Notes: generated by a model not told the origin, from the letters alone. Counted from the first letter of the stretch, positions 1 through 12,749 are shown. The stretch: DNA of 64,000 nucleotides from Nectonema munidae (GCA_030549495.1 JAUIRK010000919.1:927001-991000), one strand, 5' to 3'. Made by a program: numbers and translations.

Positions 1-3000
1 ACTGTCATGGGTGAATTTATACGATGGCGAATTGTTTAAAAATAGATTTTTTATGGTTTGTTTTTGATTATCGTTGTTTAGAAACACGAAATTTGTTGAC
101 ACAACTAGATTTGCTCCACAATAACAAGTTTTTGTACAGAGCCAAAAGAATGATGCAAACTATAATTATTATACACAAAATATTAAACTTAGTATTAAAG
201 TAGCGCAAACTCATGGTCCAGTTTAAAATAGGTGCTACGCTTGTGTATTGGATTATTTCCTCGGTATTATGATTTAACACACCATCGTGTTAAAGAGTGC
301 ACCTAGGAATCCTACCCCGTTACCGCAAGCTAAATTTGAGGAAATATTGCCTCGTACAGCGAGGCAAACAAGTAAATACATTGGGGTATAGTTCTTTTTA
401 CAAGTAAATAAAGTTATTTAATTCTTTATTTGTGTTATAAAATACAACATTATATGTATATTGTATGTTTATAATGGGGTAAGAAAAAGTTTCAGGGACA
501 ATTCGTTCTTAATACATTTCGTTCTGTAGACAATTCGGTCTCAAGTCCATATTAAAATATCAATGCATTAAGAAGCTGAATTGTCTTGAGGCAGAATTTA
601 CCTGCTTTCGTATCCAAACACACTCTCAGAAAACGTGTTCTCGGAAAACTAGATTTTAGAAGACTTGGTCTCAAATTTACAATGTATAAAAGATGTTCAG
701 AAAGGCAAATAAAATGTATAATTGCTTACCTAAGATTTGAGACATACTATTTATTTTCGAAGAAAAAATAGGAAAACTGGGTCTCGGCAAATTCGTACTA
801 GGAAAACCGGGCCTTTTAGTTGACTAAATAGTTGGAGGAAACTATCATATTTATTTATATAATCACTATTTTAACTAACTAACTAACGAAGGAACTGGGA
901 GGGAAGGTGGTTGTGGGTATTTATGCTAGTGGCAAGTGAGTATATATTATCACGTATGGTTTAAGAAACCTAACATATACAATAATAAACAATCTTTAAC
1001 AAATGTTGTCATTCATAAAAAACTCAAATTTTTTGTTTTATTTTGAACTTAATTAATTTGGAATCTTGCTAACGAACTTTAAAAAAATTAGAACTTTAAA
1101 ATACGCATATGGTACAAAAACGTTGCCTTTTTTTTTATAAAAAGGGTATTCTTTTAAAAACGCTTATCTGCCGATGCTGCAGATGAGTTCCAGACATTTC
1201 GTGAGGAAAACATTTTGTAGAGAAGTCATTTCGTAGCGAAAAATAAAAAACTTGGTACGAAAAGCAACAGTACGAACGAAATGTCTTTGGTACTAAAGGT
1301 GTTAAGCATGCAATGCCCTACACCGGCTGTAGATATGTTGCATGTAGAAGGGGATTTTAGCAAAGCCTTTTGGGCACTCTTGTACGTGGCGTATTCCTAT
1401 AGGAGCAAGACTTTTGGGCTCTAATGAAACAAGATATTGAAATTATAACATTCTGTAGCGACGATTGGCAGGTTAAAAATTTAAAACATCATAAATGTCT
1501 AATCACAATCTCTATAAATGTAGCGAATGAATACCTTACTTACACTTATAACTAATGCATATTTAGCCACACCTAATTGGCCAAATTACTATCCACTACT
1601 GAAAGTTTAGTAATACATTTAAAAAAATATGAACGAAATTCTCGACCTCAAGCCATCAAGGTCATTTGTGAGCAAAAATAAAAGTGTTGGACTTCACTAT
1701 TTTTCGAGTATTTTTCATGCTATTTGACGTTTTACTCCAAAGAATTGTGAATAATCAAATTGAGTGATTATAATTCTTTCTTTAAATTTTAATAAACTTT
1801 CTTTTTACTTCTAGATCAAAGATTATTCTAAAAAGCAATGACAAAGTTTGAAACATTAAGAGTAATTATATATATACAATTGGATAAATCAAGTGTTATT
1901 GTGTATATTTCCTCTTTTTCAGTAGTTATATGAAATCTTGTTAAACGTGAAAAATAAGGTTAAATTAATGTACACATCTTTAAAAATGTAAGCAGATTCC
2001 TTGCCTTAAAACATACAGAGGCAAGTTCTAAAATATGTCAATCGTTGTCACTCTACGTGTCGTATAATGGATTAAAAGTTGTTTACCTTGAAACATTCAA
2101 CATGAAAAGGTGTGAGAATAAAATCAATGATATGAAACACTATTTGAATCATAGGTAAGTTTTGCACTCCATCTTTTAACACATTTTCTCTCATGAAATG
2201 AATGACCTGTTTGTGAGATTGTCTTTTGTCTTTGCATTTAAATCAAATCATTTTAGACATCTCATTCATTCACCTGCATTTGAAAGGATGTGAAAAAGTT
2301 AGAAGACTTATGAGGATAAGAAATTTGAAGAAGCAATTTATTGCGTTGTTTCAAATCGTTCGAATGATTCCATAATTTTCCTTTATATATTTTTAGGTTT
2401 CTGAGAAGTCAACTCCTGAAATATAGATCCGATCACATTATCTTATCTATTTAATAATTAAATCAATGCCCGACATTGTCGATTTTATAAAGATAAAATG
2501 AAATATTTCGCGATCTCATAAGATTTTTCTGTTATGATAACTAACCACTATCTCTCTATATATAGACATATTAGAGTATTGCGCGGTGCGAGCATGCGCT
2601 GGATACCCACATAAAAATATTGCGGGAAGGGCGGTGCGGGTAGAAGAATTTTGAGTTGCCGGTATATTTGAAAACATTTAGATGTTTATTATATTTCTCA
2701 GCAATCGAATTGAAGTTTCGAAAGGATTGAAAGTTGAATGAGCAAATTTTATAAGCATCATTCACTTTTATTTTCATTAGTTATATTCGGACTTCTGATA
2801 TGCCCATTTTGAGCGAAATAGGTGCATGCATGGGAGAAATAATATTACACAACACTCTCACTCACATAACACTGTTTTTTCTGTCTTAGTTGTTTTTGAA
2901 TGAAGCTCATGTCCTACTCTAATAAAAGAAGTGTCGAGTGTGCTGTTAGTTAGCAGGGCGGCGGAGTAGTGATAATTCTATGATTATTCTTATTCTTAAT

Positions 3001-4090
3001 CCGGAGTAAAAATTTTTATTCATGTTACTCCTGCTCTTACTCCTCTATGGGAGCTTTTCGTCATTATCTCATCACTCACCAATTTCATTTCGAGAGTCTG
3101 CTTAGCGGTCATCCATATATGATGTGCAAGGTAAAGGAGGAGAGGGAGGGTCAAACCAAAGCAGAATGCTCTATGTTGGAAGTGGTGTGATTTTTAAGAT
3201 TTAATATAGGACTGTAGATAATATACAAATGTATGAGTGATGAACGCAGTTTATTAGCGAGCATGTTCTCAAGTGGATTCTTCAAGTATGGTCTATTGCT
3301 TTCCAAAGTATTCTCAATGAATTTTGGGAGACCCAACCATGTTAGTTACTGCGTGTGAGAATAAATTTAAAAGATAGCGTAAAATAATCTTTTAATGTTT
3401 CAGGCAATCTTCAAAAATTCAGTTAACTCTTCTATATTTATGAATTAAAGATAAAAAATATACATATATAAATATACATTTATAAAATAATGTTGAAATG
3501 TGAGGCTTTATACTTTATATAGTGGGAGACATTTAAAACGGATGGTAACTTTGGAGAATATCGAGCAAATCGATAACACTTTCAAAATCATTTTGAAAAG
3601 ACGGGTGGCGGAGTTGGAGCTCAAGATTTTGAACAAACAAAAGTCCTAGTCGGTTTTTAGAAGAAATTGTCAGATTAAGGAATTGGGAAATGAATGAATA
3701 TATTTTAACGTATTGTAAGTGCTTCAGGTCGTAGTCAGATGTTTAACCCTTCGACTCCCTAACCCTTCTGAAACGTAATAGATTAATATTTTGTTGTTCC
3801 AATGGTTTGTCGGTCTAATTGTTCTGAGTTCAAAAGTCAATTTACGTAGAAATTTACTTCTAAAGCAATGAAGGTAGATGCAGATAAAAAAACAATTTAG
3901 GGGACTTGCGCGTACCTACATAATTTATTTTGCGCTACCCTTTTTCCTATACTTATCTATTTAAAATGGCGATCTTTTCTTAGAAATGCGCTGTGCTTCC
4001 AAAAAATAGCAAATTCTTATTAAAATAGTTTTAAAATTTTTGTAAAGTTTGTAGGTGTGGTTTAAAAGCACAACTTATCCTTTTTTGAAT
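1..4090. other. AT-rich stretch without a recognised gene
   Basis: No open frame here has a domain I recognise; the few frames of 60-70 codons are AT-rich and have no splice-site context. Positions 500-830 and 1170-1310 hold loosely repeated short phrases around TTCGTNCT and GGAAAAC. A TAACTAACTAAC tract lies near 875. Positions 2570-2660 are unusually GC-rich, with repeated GCGGTGCG-type words, and could be the end of a decayed small transposon. Nothing else stands out. Confidence 0.5.
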
Positions 4091-4112
4091 AGAAAATGGA
4101 ATTCATTCAACT

Positions 4113-5165
4113 TGTTCGTGTGGAAAACCTCGACATCATGCGGAAATTGAATGTTCATCCAGTAGAAGTTATATTCATCATTATGAATGCGTTGGATTAA
4201 CAATCCTAGAAATTAGCAACGTCATCAACCAAGATCCTGGCCTTTATCTCTGCAAAAATGTATTTCCCAGACTAGTAAAGAAAAAAAACCAGCCATTGCT
4301 CTTAAAAAGCTATATCCAACCAACACCTTGTTCCAGTTTGATGAGTTTAACTACAAATCTGTTTACCATGGAAACTGCAATCAAGAAACTATTAAACTTG
4401 AAAAAATTGACTTAAGGGTTTCAAATATGGAATCACATCTGTTATCTTCCGCTGTGAGTATGTCGACAAACGTCCAAGATAAAATTGAAAGCTTTACAGA
4501 AGCTGTCCAAAGCTCAACAACAAATGTGAAACCGACTTTTCAAACTAACCCTCTATGATAAAACAAGCTATCTTGTCGGAACGTCCTGATGTTGTGCCCT
4601 TAATTTCCTACGCTAGAATACTGAATAGTGGTAAATTATTAATAGAAGCGAAAAATCTTGGAAAAAGAGAAGTACTTATTGGAGGTTGGCCAGAAAATTT
4701 TTTTGGTGATACCTCAAACATTTCCAAGATGGATCAACCAACTAATCAAACACAGAATAATCAATGGGTTATCATTCCTCGTATCGATAAAAAAAATTGA
4801 TCTCTCAAATTATCAATCTTTCTGAAAAAGCTGGACATTCTTCCGTCACTTTGAAAATGCTCATGACTGATATCAATGAGTTTGAAAGAATCCTAAAACT
4901 TGGTCTTTTTTATATTTTTATTACTACAACGCAATAGTTTCTGTCCACAAACCATTACGCTGTTACACATGTCAACGGTTTGGTCATGTTGCTGCAGCCT
5001 GCAAATCACAGTCTCGTTGTTTAAATTGTGGGTCCTCAGATCCTACGCATATTACTCCTTGTCTTCTCCCACCAAAATGCTGCAACTGTAAAAGCGATCA
5101 TCAAGCAACAGTAATAACTGTCCAGTCTTCATTAGTAAATTTAACCAAGTTAAAAGTGCCATGAA
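4113..5165 (+). pseudogene. LINE ORF1: PHD-like finger, coiled region, zinc knuckles
   Basis: The first protein of the LINE, expected to bind the element RNA. From 4113 a Cys/His pattern (CSCG, then IEC, then HHYEC, ending LYLC at about 4253) resembles a PHD finger, as known in ORF1 of CR1-type elements; one expected Cys is Ser. Next comes a segment rich in heptad-like Leu/Ile/Val (about 4330-4530), probably a coiled coil. From 4961 a canonical CCHC knuckle, CYTCQRFGHVAAAC, is followed by two less regular ones (CLNC near 5018, CCNC near 5081). The reading frame changes between the PHD-like part and the coiled part, in an A-rich run near 4405, and again before 4555, so no intact protein is encoded. 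Confidence 0.7.
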
Positions 5166-5167
5166 CC

Positions 5168-6232
5168 ATGTACAATAAGGTATGGTTCACAAATATCCGT
5201 GGTATTCTCTCTAATTTTTTTGAATTAAAATCCATGATTATCTCAAAAAAACCTCTTATGGTATGCATCTCTGAAACTTTTTGTCTACTAAAGTACCCGA
5301 CAGAGTGATTGAAATAAATGAATACAATTTGCTTCGAAAAGATCGGAATGCTTTCGGAGGAGGTCTGTTAATATATTTTCATAGTTCAATAAAGCACAAA
5401 ATTACTAAACTTTCAACAACGGAAGACTACGAAGCTATTTTTCAGAATCAATTTGAGTACTATTGAACTTAATACTGCTTTCATATACAGACTCCCAGAA
5501 GCTAATATCTCTTTGCTTGATGAACTTAGATCATTTCTCGAAGACACAAATCTCAATTCTAAAACGGTTAATCTTATACTAGGAGACTTTAACGTGCATA
5601 ACTGCAGATGGTACCAACATGATTCAAGAGATGTTCTTGGCACAGAAACTAAATTATTTTTTATTGAGTATGGTTTGACTCAGATCGTTTGTGATCCAAC
5701 TCGTTTTCCAGATCGTCTTCCAGGTAAATCATCTTTGATTGATCTTGCTGCTTCGGGCGTACCTCTCACTTTTACTAACACTACTGTCCTTCCTCTCATT
5801 GGCTCTTCTGATCATGGTCTAGTAGAACTCAATTTAAATCTATTCACTACTTCAATTAATAATTATACCCCCAGGATAAACTTTTCAAAACCCAATTTTT
5901 CCAAAATTAATAATTGGGCCGAAATTCGTCAAGCCATCTCTACCTTTGACGGGTCTCCTTTTTTCAGTTTAAATGATGTGAACCAAGCTCTTAGCATATT
6001 CGAATCTACCGTATCAAGTATTGTTGACTCGTTTGTACCAAAGCTCTGCATGAACAGATCCCCCAAACATACTTTGCCCTTCAAAACTGAACTATTTACT
6101 CATCTCGCTTCTTTAAAACGGCAGACTTGGCGCAACTTTAAATTTTCAAATTCCCAAATGGACCTTGAAGCTTACCGTAAGGCTAGAAATTGTCTGAAGC
6201 AAGAATGCACTCGAATCAAGCAGCTTTATTAA
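5168..6232 (+). pseudogene. LINE AP-type endonuclease
   Basis: The nicking endonuclease domain of the LINE polyprotein. Recognisable exonuclease-endonuclease-phosphatase motifs appear in the right order: TNIRG (metal/substrate Asn) near 5186, ISETF (catalytic Glu) near 5268, a GGGLLIYF strand near 5360, LGDFN near 5578 and SDHG near 5808. The ATG at 5168 is a natural start for the pol frame. One base appears lost at the T-run near 5280 and another frame change lies near 5455, so the domain spans three frames. The linker after the endonuclease (about 5850-6232) stays open and leads toward the reverse transcriptase, with a stop at 6230 before a short eroded gap. Confidence 0.75.
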
Positions 6233-6504
6233 AAAGATAGCGCTACAAAGATCGCAAATGCTCAATCTACTCGACTTTACTGGTCCTTTGCAAAAAATAT
6301 TTATAAGTTTGTTGAAAATAATTGACCAATTCCAGAAATTCTTCATAAAGAAAAATCTTGTATAATGACTTGGATAAAGCTAACATCTTTAACTCCTACT
6401 TTGTTGGATCAGACCCTCCAAATCTAAATTCCAATCATAGATCCCTTACCATCGACAAAAACAACTGCTTTACTTGATGACTTTTTGTCTCACCAGATCT
6501 TGTT

Positions 6505-8106
6505 TTGAAAAAACTTTTATCCTTAAACGTGAACAAATCTATTGGACCAGACAGAATCCCAAATATTTTACTGCGAAATTGCGCTTATCAATTAAAAGAT
6601 AAACTAGCACATTTATTCACATTGTCTTTTGCTACAGGAGTTGTGCCCGCAGTTTGGGAAACTTCTCATGTTACACCCATTTATAAAGGAAAAGGTGGAA
6701 AATCCAATATTAGCAGCTATCGTCCTATCTCAATTATTTCTTGCGTGGGTAAACTAATGGAAAATTTAGTTAATGACACTTTGATGAATCACTTGCTAAA
6801 ATATAGGTTGGTATCATCTGCCCAATTTGGGTTTTTACCAAACCACTCAACTTCTGAACAACATTTACTTATGTACCACAATTGGATTATGTCTGCTGAC
6901 AAAAAATAACGATTCACTGTGTGCTTTTTAGACTTATCTAATGCTTTTATGGCTATCCCCCATAAAGCTATCTGCCGTGTTTTGCCATTTTTTGGTATTC
7001 GAGGTAAATCCTTTGCGTGGATAAAAGACTACTTGAATGAAAGAACTCAGCATACAAGAATAGGAAATACATTATCTGAGTGTAGTTTAGTCAAAACGGG
7101 AGTTCCACAAGGAAGTGTGCTTGCACCTACTTTGTTTATCATTTTCATCAACGAGCTTCTTGTCAACATCCAAGACTTCAGCAAAAGTCTACCAAACGTT
7201 ATAGATCTTACACCTGCTGTTTATGCTGATGATACAGAAAAAAAGACCATATTTCAGTTTCCGTAATTACTCTACATTATCTGCTGAAATCTTGAATCAT
7301 GCTTTAAGCATTGCGTCAAAGTGGGCAAAATCATGAGCTATGCGCTTTAATTTTCAAAAAACTGTGGCCATGAAATTTTCCAAACCAAAATATTCATGCG
7401 ACAATAGAAACTGCCAGATCTCATTGGATGGATATAAAATACCATTCAGTAGTGAGCACAAACATCTTAGAGTAATTCTAACTATTCGACCTAAAGCAAA
7501 AACGCCAAGTTCAAGAGATCTGTCGGAAAACAATGAAAACTTTATGTACTTTATCTACTAAAATCTAATCTTCCAAATAACTCTGAACAACTTCTGCTAA
7601 AAATTTACAAAGCCTTCATAAGATGCCATATGGAATATGCCTCAATCCTATTGTGTGGAGCCGGAAAAATCTTAACAAACTAACTGTTTAGAATCGCTAC
7701 AACGCCGTGCAATTCGTATACTTATTGGTCTTCGCTTCCGAGACGTAGTTACTCAAGATCTTTATAATCTTCTAGGACTCGATAAATTACAGTTTAGACG
7801 CAATTTCTCACTTGCTGGCATTGGTTACAAATACTATCATGGTAACTGTCCATTAGCACAAAAGCCTTTTGTTTCTCATCAGAAAATTTTACCCCACAGA
7901 ATACGTCACCATACTTACGTTAATTGTAATACCTTAACTCTCTCGTCGACTTTCTCCGATCAATCTCCTCTTACACTTCTCCCTCAAATGCTCAACACGC
8001 TCACCTCTGATTGCTTGCAACAACAATCTAATCTTAATCCTTTTAAGACTTACCTCACCACTCAACGTGAAAATAATTCGTTTCCACACTTTCCTCACAT
8101 CATATA
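6505..8106 (+). pseudogene. LINE reverse transcriptase and C-terminal region
   Basis: Reverse transcriptase of the LINE. Fingers motifs KSIGPDRIP (near 6535) and SYRPISI (near 6715) are followed by the palm motif FLDLSNAF with its catalytic Asp (near 6925), the GVPQGSVLAP loop (near 7099) and YADD at 7222-7233. A TAA at 6907 splits the domain but the frame is the same on both sides. After 7266 the frame changes; thumb-like sequence continues to 7561, and the Jockey/CR1-type C-terminus (RRAIRILIGL near 7702, ending close to 8106) is again in other frames. No RNase H motif is visible, which argues against the I clade despite the AAT tail. Confidence 0.85.
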
Positions 8107-8164
8107 GAATGTTTTATATCTATTTTCCAACGGTCATATGATCATGGTATAAATAAAAATGTTT

Positions 8165-8184
8165 AATAATAATAATAATAATAA
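8165..8184 (+). repeat. AAT trinucleotide tail of the LINE
   Basis: Short AAT array directly after the LINE 3' untranslated region. It marks the 3' terminus, since several LINE clades end in simple repeats rather than poly(A). Confidence 0.75.
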
Positions 8185-8185
8185 T

Positions 8186-9636
8186 TTTAGGAGTGTGGCC
8201 GGGTGCGGGTCGAGGGTACACGTGCAAAAAAATTGCTCAAGCAGGAGAATACATGCGAGAGTTCTGCGTGTAGGGGTTCTGAGAAGAGAGACCAATCACC
8301 GAGGAACTTATTTGAAAGATTTATTCGATCTTATAAATTTTTTATTCCTTTCAAAGCTAACTTTTTTATATCAATAATACTAACTATAAAATAAAATAAA
8401 TAATAACCTAAACTGACTAAACAATTAACTGACTGATTAACACACAAACAAAGTAACAAGTATAAGAATTTTATGTAAATTATTTTGAACTAATAAAAAA
8501 CTGAAAAGGCTGGAAGAGGGAGAGGCGCGGTATGCGTCAAAATCAATAAGACCCGCACTATTTTTATATGTGTACCAATGTTTTTTGTTTGGAAGGCCGT
8601 ATTCAACTTTTCTTCTTTGATAAATTGATATAAATGGTTTAAATAGCAAATCTTAGCTGAGAATTAGGGTATCTTTGCCTTCATTGTAACGGTTATTTTT
8701 GATATGTTTGAGGTAAATTTATGGATAATGGAAAAGCAATTGATCGGCATTCCAAGTTCTTTTCCATCCAATTTTCGTTTTAAAAATAGACTTTTCCTTT
8801 TTCATCAAAAATCCAAATTTTAATAAAAATAATCCTAGGTAATAAATAAAGTATGTCTTTTGTTATGGAGATATTTATATAAAAAAACTCGAGAGAAACG
8901 CTACTATATATACTATGCTATATATTTGTGAACTAATCTTTATACATATGTTTATCATATAATTATCATACACACAACACTTCATATAAACTAATCCCCC
9001 TCTATTCCTTTGCTACATGTTTTTCTTATACATTTTAATAACAGTAGGTAGGGTAGTGTTTTATTCTTAAATTATTTAATAACAAAATCAGAAGATGCTT
9101 ACTATAAATAGAGAAATGATTTAATCCTTGACAATTAAAATACGATTTTAAAAACAATTCTGAACACACATAGTATATACATATTTAAAACCTTAAAAGG
9201 CTTAATTAAGATAGAATTTGCATACTTGTGTAATTATTGTAGAATATGTCGTAATAAACTTTACACATGTTTCTCGTTAAAATAATAAATCTGTCGAAAA
9301 CAGATTTGCAAAAATAATAATTGTTTCAGCGAAGACATCATGTGATTTAGGATCAAAAGGCAGACACAATCAAGAATTTAAATTTGAAATGTTTAAAAGA
9401 TACTTAAGTCGTTTAAAAAGTTTTGTAATTAGAGTCAAAAAGAAGCCAATCAGCAGATGTTAATAGAGTTCTTGCCATTTTTCATAGTTTGGCCTCTATT
9501 TAAAAGTTTATAAAAATTCAGAATATAATACATCATCATGGATATACGACTTTTTTGAGTTTGATATTTCTTATCAAAGTCATTTCGTACTTAAAATGAT
9601 CCTTTCGACGCAAAAGTTAAAAAAAACTGGATACTC
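8186..9636. other. Intergenic stretch; GC-rich blocks, no gene seen
   Basis: Positions 8190-8300 and 8510-8535 are clearly more GC-rich than their surroundings and may be the two sides of whatever sequence the LINE entered, but no terminal repeats could be matched. The rest is AT-rich, with a small TAACTGACTGA-type tract near 8425. No coding signal. Confidence 0.4.
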
Positions 9637-9639
9637 AAC

Positions 9640-9790
9640 GTGCAAAAGTTGGTTAGATGCGGGATTCGATAACTCAAGGTCTTGGATTCGATCCTACATC
9701 AAGTTTGCTTTCCTCCATTACATCTCTTCTGAGTTGCAAAAATTTTAAAACGTATCTATTCCAGAAGGCATGTATTTTGTGTTCAAATTG
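9640..9790 (+). repeat. Possible tRNA-derived SINE
   Basis: GGTTAGATGCGGG at about 9652 resembles a pol III A box, and GGATTCGATCC near 9682 matches the B box consensus GGTTCGANTCC well, at roughly tRNA-like spacing. The segment does not fold as an intact tRNA by eye and is followed by a T-rich run. This suggests a tRNA-derived SINE or tRNA relic rather than a working tRNA gene. Confidence 0.35.
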
Positions 9791-10441
9791 CCTATTTTTT
9801 TTTAAATTTTCAGTCTGACCTGATTAAATCGGCCAAATATAATTTTTATTGATATCGGCGTCCAAATTTTTCTAGAACCATAAAAAACCGATTTTTCAGT
9901 GAGGACCAAGGGGACTGTGTAACTCTCATGATCCCTAGATGATTTAGAAAGCAAATTTGCTCACCAGTTATGGGTAAAATATATTTTTTAGTTTTAAGTC
10001 GGCGGGACGCAAATATTTTAAAAAATTTGTATAGTATATATGCATGCATATCCTTGTTCTCCTGGGCATGCTGATTCCGAATATATACATTATATTCAAT
10101 AAAATTAAAAACTAAAAAAAATTTTGAAATTTAAAATGATTTTTCCATATTCTGACAAATTTATTGGATGATATGTCAAAATATTTTTTCAATAATAACT
10201 AGAAAAGTGGATTTTTTAAAATGATTTTTTAAATTTTTGGTCATTTATAATGATGTAATTTTAGCAGTGATTAATGAGTTGTTTATCTGACATTCATGCT
10301 TAAGTTTGTGAAAGAATGAGGAGGATGTACAACAGAAATCGATAAAATATCATTTTAGTTGGAGAGCATATTTCATATCATGATATATACATCATCATTG
10401 TTTTTGCATCACGTTGTACATAGTACTAATTATTCAAAACG

Positions 10442-11890
10442 TGTCAAAAAAAAGAAATCATTGAGTTCCATGAAAGGCATCTAATGGCTAGTCAACAGGT
10501 AATTGCTAAACATTTCAGTAAAGTTTGGGGATTTGAAGTTAAAAGAAGGGCTGATGGAGATATTTTAAAAGAAAAAGAAAAGTGGCAAAAATTTGATGTT
10601 TCGGCAAAACATAAAAAGACAGCATACACAAATTTAGAAGAGGCTTTGTTTATGTGGTTTAATAGCATCCGTAACAATAACGGCATAATTACTGATGATA
10701 TTTTGAAAGAGAAAGCTAAAGTGTTTGGTTCGAATTTAATATTACCAACTACGGTTGGCTGCACCGGTTCAAACAACGCTACAATATCAAATGTCAAACT
10801 TTAAGCACAGAAAGCGCCGGTGCAGATTCATCAATTATTTTAAATTGGCTCAATGAAACTATAAAAGTTATAAAAAACTATAACAAAAGAGATATTTTAT
10901 AGACGAAACTGCATTATTTTTTCGTCTTTTGCCCAATAAATCGTTAACTACTTCAAACATGAAAAAAGGATAAAAAAAAACTCAAAGAGTGCGTTACATT
11001 ATTCCTTGGTTGTAACGTTGATGGTACAGAGAAGCTGTGTTAAAAAACCGATGTGTTTTAAAAACTTTAATTTTAATCTTTACGTTGATTACAGGAATTC
11101 TAAAGTCTGGATGACGCGTCAACTGTTTTTGCTGAATACTTGTGTGATTTTGACAAAAAATACGCCTTCAACAAAGACAAATCCTTTTTATAATTGACAA
11201 TGCACCACCACATATTGTTCCTGAAACTTTGACAAATATCAATGTACATTTTTACCTCCAACTACAACTTGTTATTTGCAGCATCTTGATGCTGGAATTA
11301 TTTATAGTTTTAAAGTAAATTTTTGTCGATTTCAATTAAAACAAGTTATTGAACAACTTGAAAAAACTGGTTCTCATAACATTACAATAGCTAATGCTAT
11401 CAGTTATATTAAAAAAGCTTGGAATTGTGTGACAACCTCAACAATTACAAACTGCTGGAATCACACTGGACTCATTAAAAAAATGATGTTTCGATGGTTG
11501 AAGAAAATGATGAAATTGAAGTTTCATCTTTTAATGAAGCGGTACAAAGTGTAATTTCTACTTTAAAAATTGATACACATGATGCTATGCCTTCTGAAGG
11601 ATATATAACAATAGAAAAAACTCAAGAAACTTTCTCAGAACTAACTGAAATAGTTGAGTTACACCTGTCATTGAAGATTTTAACGATGATTATGATGAAA
11701 TAATGGAAGATGATGTTTGCAAGCCAACAATACAAGATGTGGACTGTGCTTTGAATGTGTGAATAAGGTTTTTGGAGTGTAATGAAAAAAGCAAACAAGA
11801 AGACTTATTAGCGTTGGACAACCTTAAAAAAAGAATAAACTATCTGGCTAATTCAAACCTTAAGCAAAAAAGCATTTTCAATTTTTTTTA
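10442..11890 (+). pseudogene. Tigger-like transposase, broken
   Basis: DDE transposase with an N-terminal CENP-B-type DNA-binding region. The first open segment (10484-10801) begins with a helix-turn-helix (VIAKHFSKVWGFEVKR) and continues into the second CENP-B-type helix region (KTAYTNLEEALFMWFNSIR). The catalytic part is visible in pieces: FIDETALFFRLLPNKSL (first Asp, near 10898), the VDYRNSKVWMT segment (near 11084), IIDNAPPH (second Asp, near 11190) and LQHLDAGIIYSFK (near 11280), then a helical region ending QKSIFNFF near 11870. At least four frame changes separate the pieces, so it is inactive. It is distinct in sequence from the Tigger-like element at 27-29 kb. Confidence 0.75.
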
Positions 11891-12069
11891 AAATAAATTT
11901 TACTTTGATATCAGTTTTTTGGTAAGTTGAAGTTTATTATAATAGATAACATTCATACATGTGATCCCTCGCACAAACGCCACCTAGTTTCAATGCCTCG
12001 CGCTTAATGCCATAAAATTATATAGATCAAATTTCTCTCTTTTATAACTCCCCCAATATAACGCCACTG
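10442..12069 (+). mobile_element. Tigger/pogo-like DNA transposon
   Basis: A cut-and-paste transposon of the pogo/Tigger group. The transposase relic (10442-11890) is followed by about 180 bases holding three related words ending GCCACC, GCCATA and GCCACTG (12003-12069), like the subterminal repeats of Tigger ends. The last, ATATAACGCCACTG at about 12056-12069, reads on the other strand as CAGTGGCGTTATAT, and CAGT is the usual Tigger terminus. I could not find the matching left terminal repeat between 9800 and 10440, so the left limit is set by the coding start. Confidence 0.65.
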
Positions 12070-12517
12070 TTGTCTGCCGTGCGCCATATTAATTTACAGA
12101 ACGGATATGCTTTTTTTCGTCAAATTGAGCCCCGATTTTATATCATGTATTGCTGTCAAATTAACTATAATAATATTTACTTTTATTTATTCAAAAATAA
12201 TAGCCTTTGCCATAATTTTCCCTCTATTTATGTTTTAGTGATACTTTTATACTCATTATAGGCATTTTTAGTTACTGTTGATAAAGGAAATTCACGCAAA
12301 AAAATATTTCTGGCTACTAATAACAAATCTAGAAAGTGATATTATAATAAGAAAAACGCTCAAATGAGGTTTTGAACTCAAAGTGTAAACAAAAAGCAAC
12401 GCTGGATTTTAACTTCAAAAAATAAATAAATTTAAATAAATTTTTGGATTTTTTACTTTAATTAAATGCCCTACTTTACCATACTACTCAAAGCAAATAA
12501 GAAGCTACATTTTCGAT

Positions 12518-12575
12518 ACCCCCGATATACCACCAAATGATAATAATCCCAATATTGGCGGTATATCGAGGGTGC
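12518..12575. repeat. Short imperfect hairpin
   Basis: CGATATACCACCAA at 12523-12536 is mirrored by TTGGCGGTATATCG at about 12555-12568, with flanking CCC/GGG pairs and a loop of about 18 bases. This could be two terminal repeats left after loss of an element's interior, or a minimal foldback. Confidence 0.55.
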
Positions 12576-12749
12576 ACTAAGAAAGTTGTATTCAATTCTA
12601 AATAAAATGAAAGTCTGTTTAAAACAATTTTTATAAAATGGTCATTGGGAAAAAATTTACATTTGAAAAAAAATTATATGGAAGTATATTTTTGACCTAA
12701 CCGAGAGTAAAATAATAAAATTTATATGGTCTTCACAAAGAAATGAAAG

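Larger units (their letters stand above)
4090..8184 (+). mobile_element. CR1/Jockey-like LINE, near full length, broken
   Basis: A non-LTR retrotransposon that would copy itself by target-primed reverse transcription. In order on the plus strand it shows an ORF1 with a PHD-like finger, a coiled region and zinc knuckles, then an AP-type endonuclease, a reverse transcriptase with a YADD box, and a C-terminal region typical of Jockey/CR1 elements without RNase H. It ends in an AAT trinucleotide tail at 8165-8184, the kind of simple-repeat tail such elements carry. The 5' end is placed by the start of the recognisable ORF1 and is uncertain; I found no clear target-site duplication. Reading frames are interrupted by several frameshifts and stops, so it is inactive. 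CR1 is favoured over Jockey by the PHD-like ORF1. Confidence 0.85.

Noticed and set aside
9640-9720. Functional tRNA gene
   Set aside because: A- and B-box-like words are present, but no complete cloverleaf could be folded by eye; kept only as a possible SINE.
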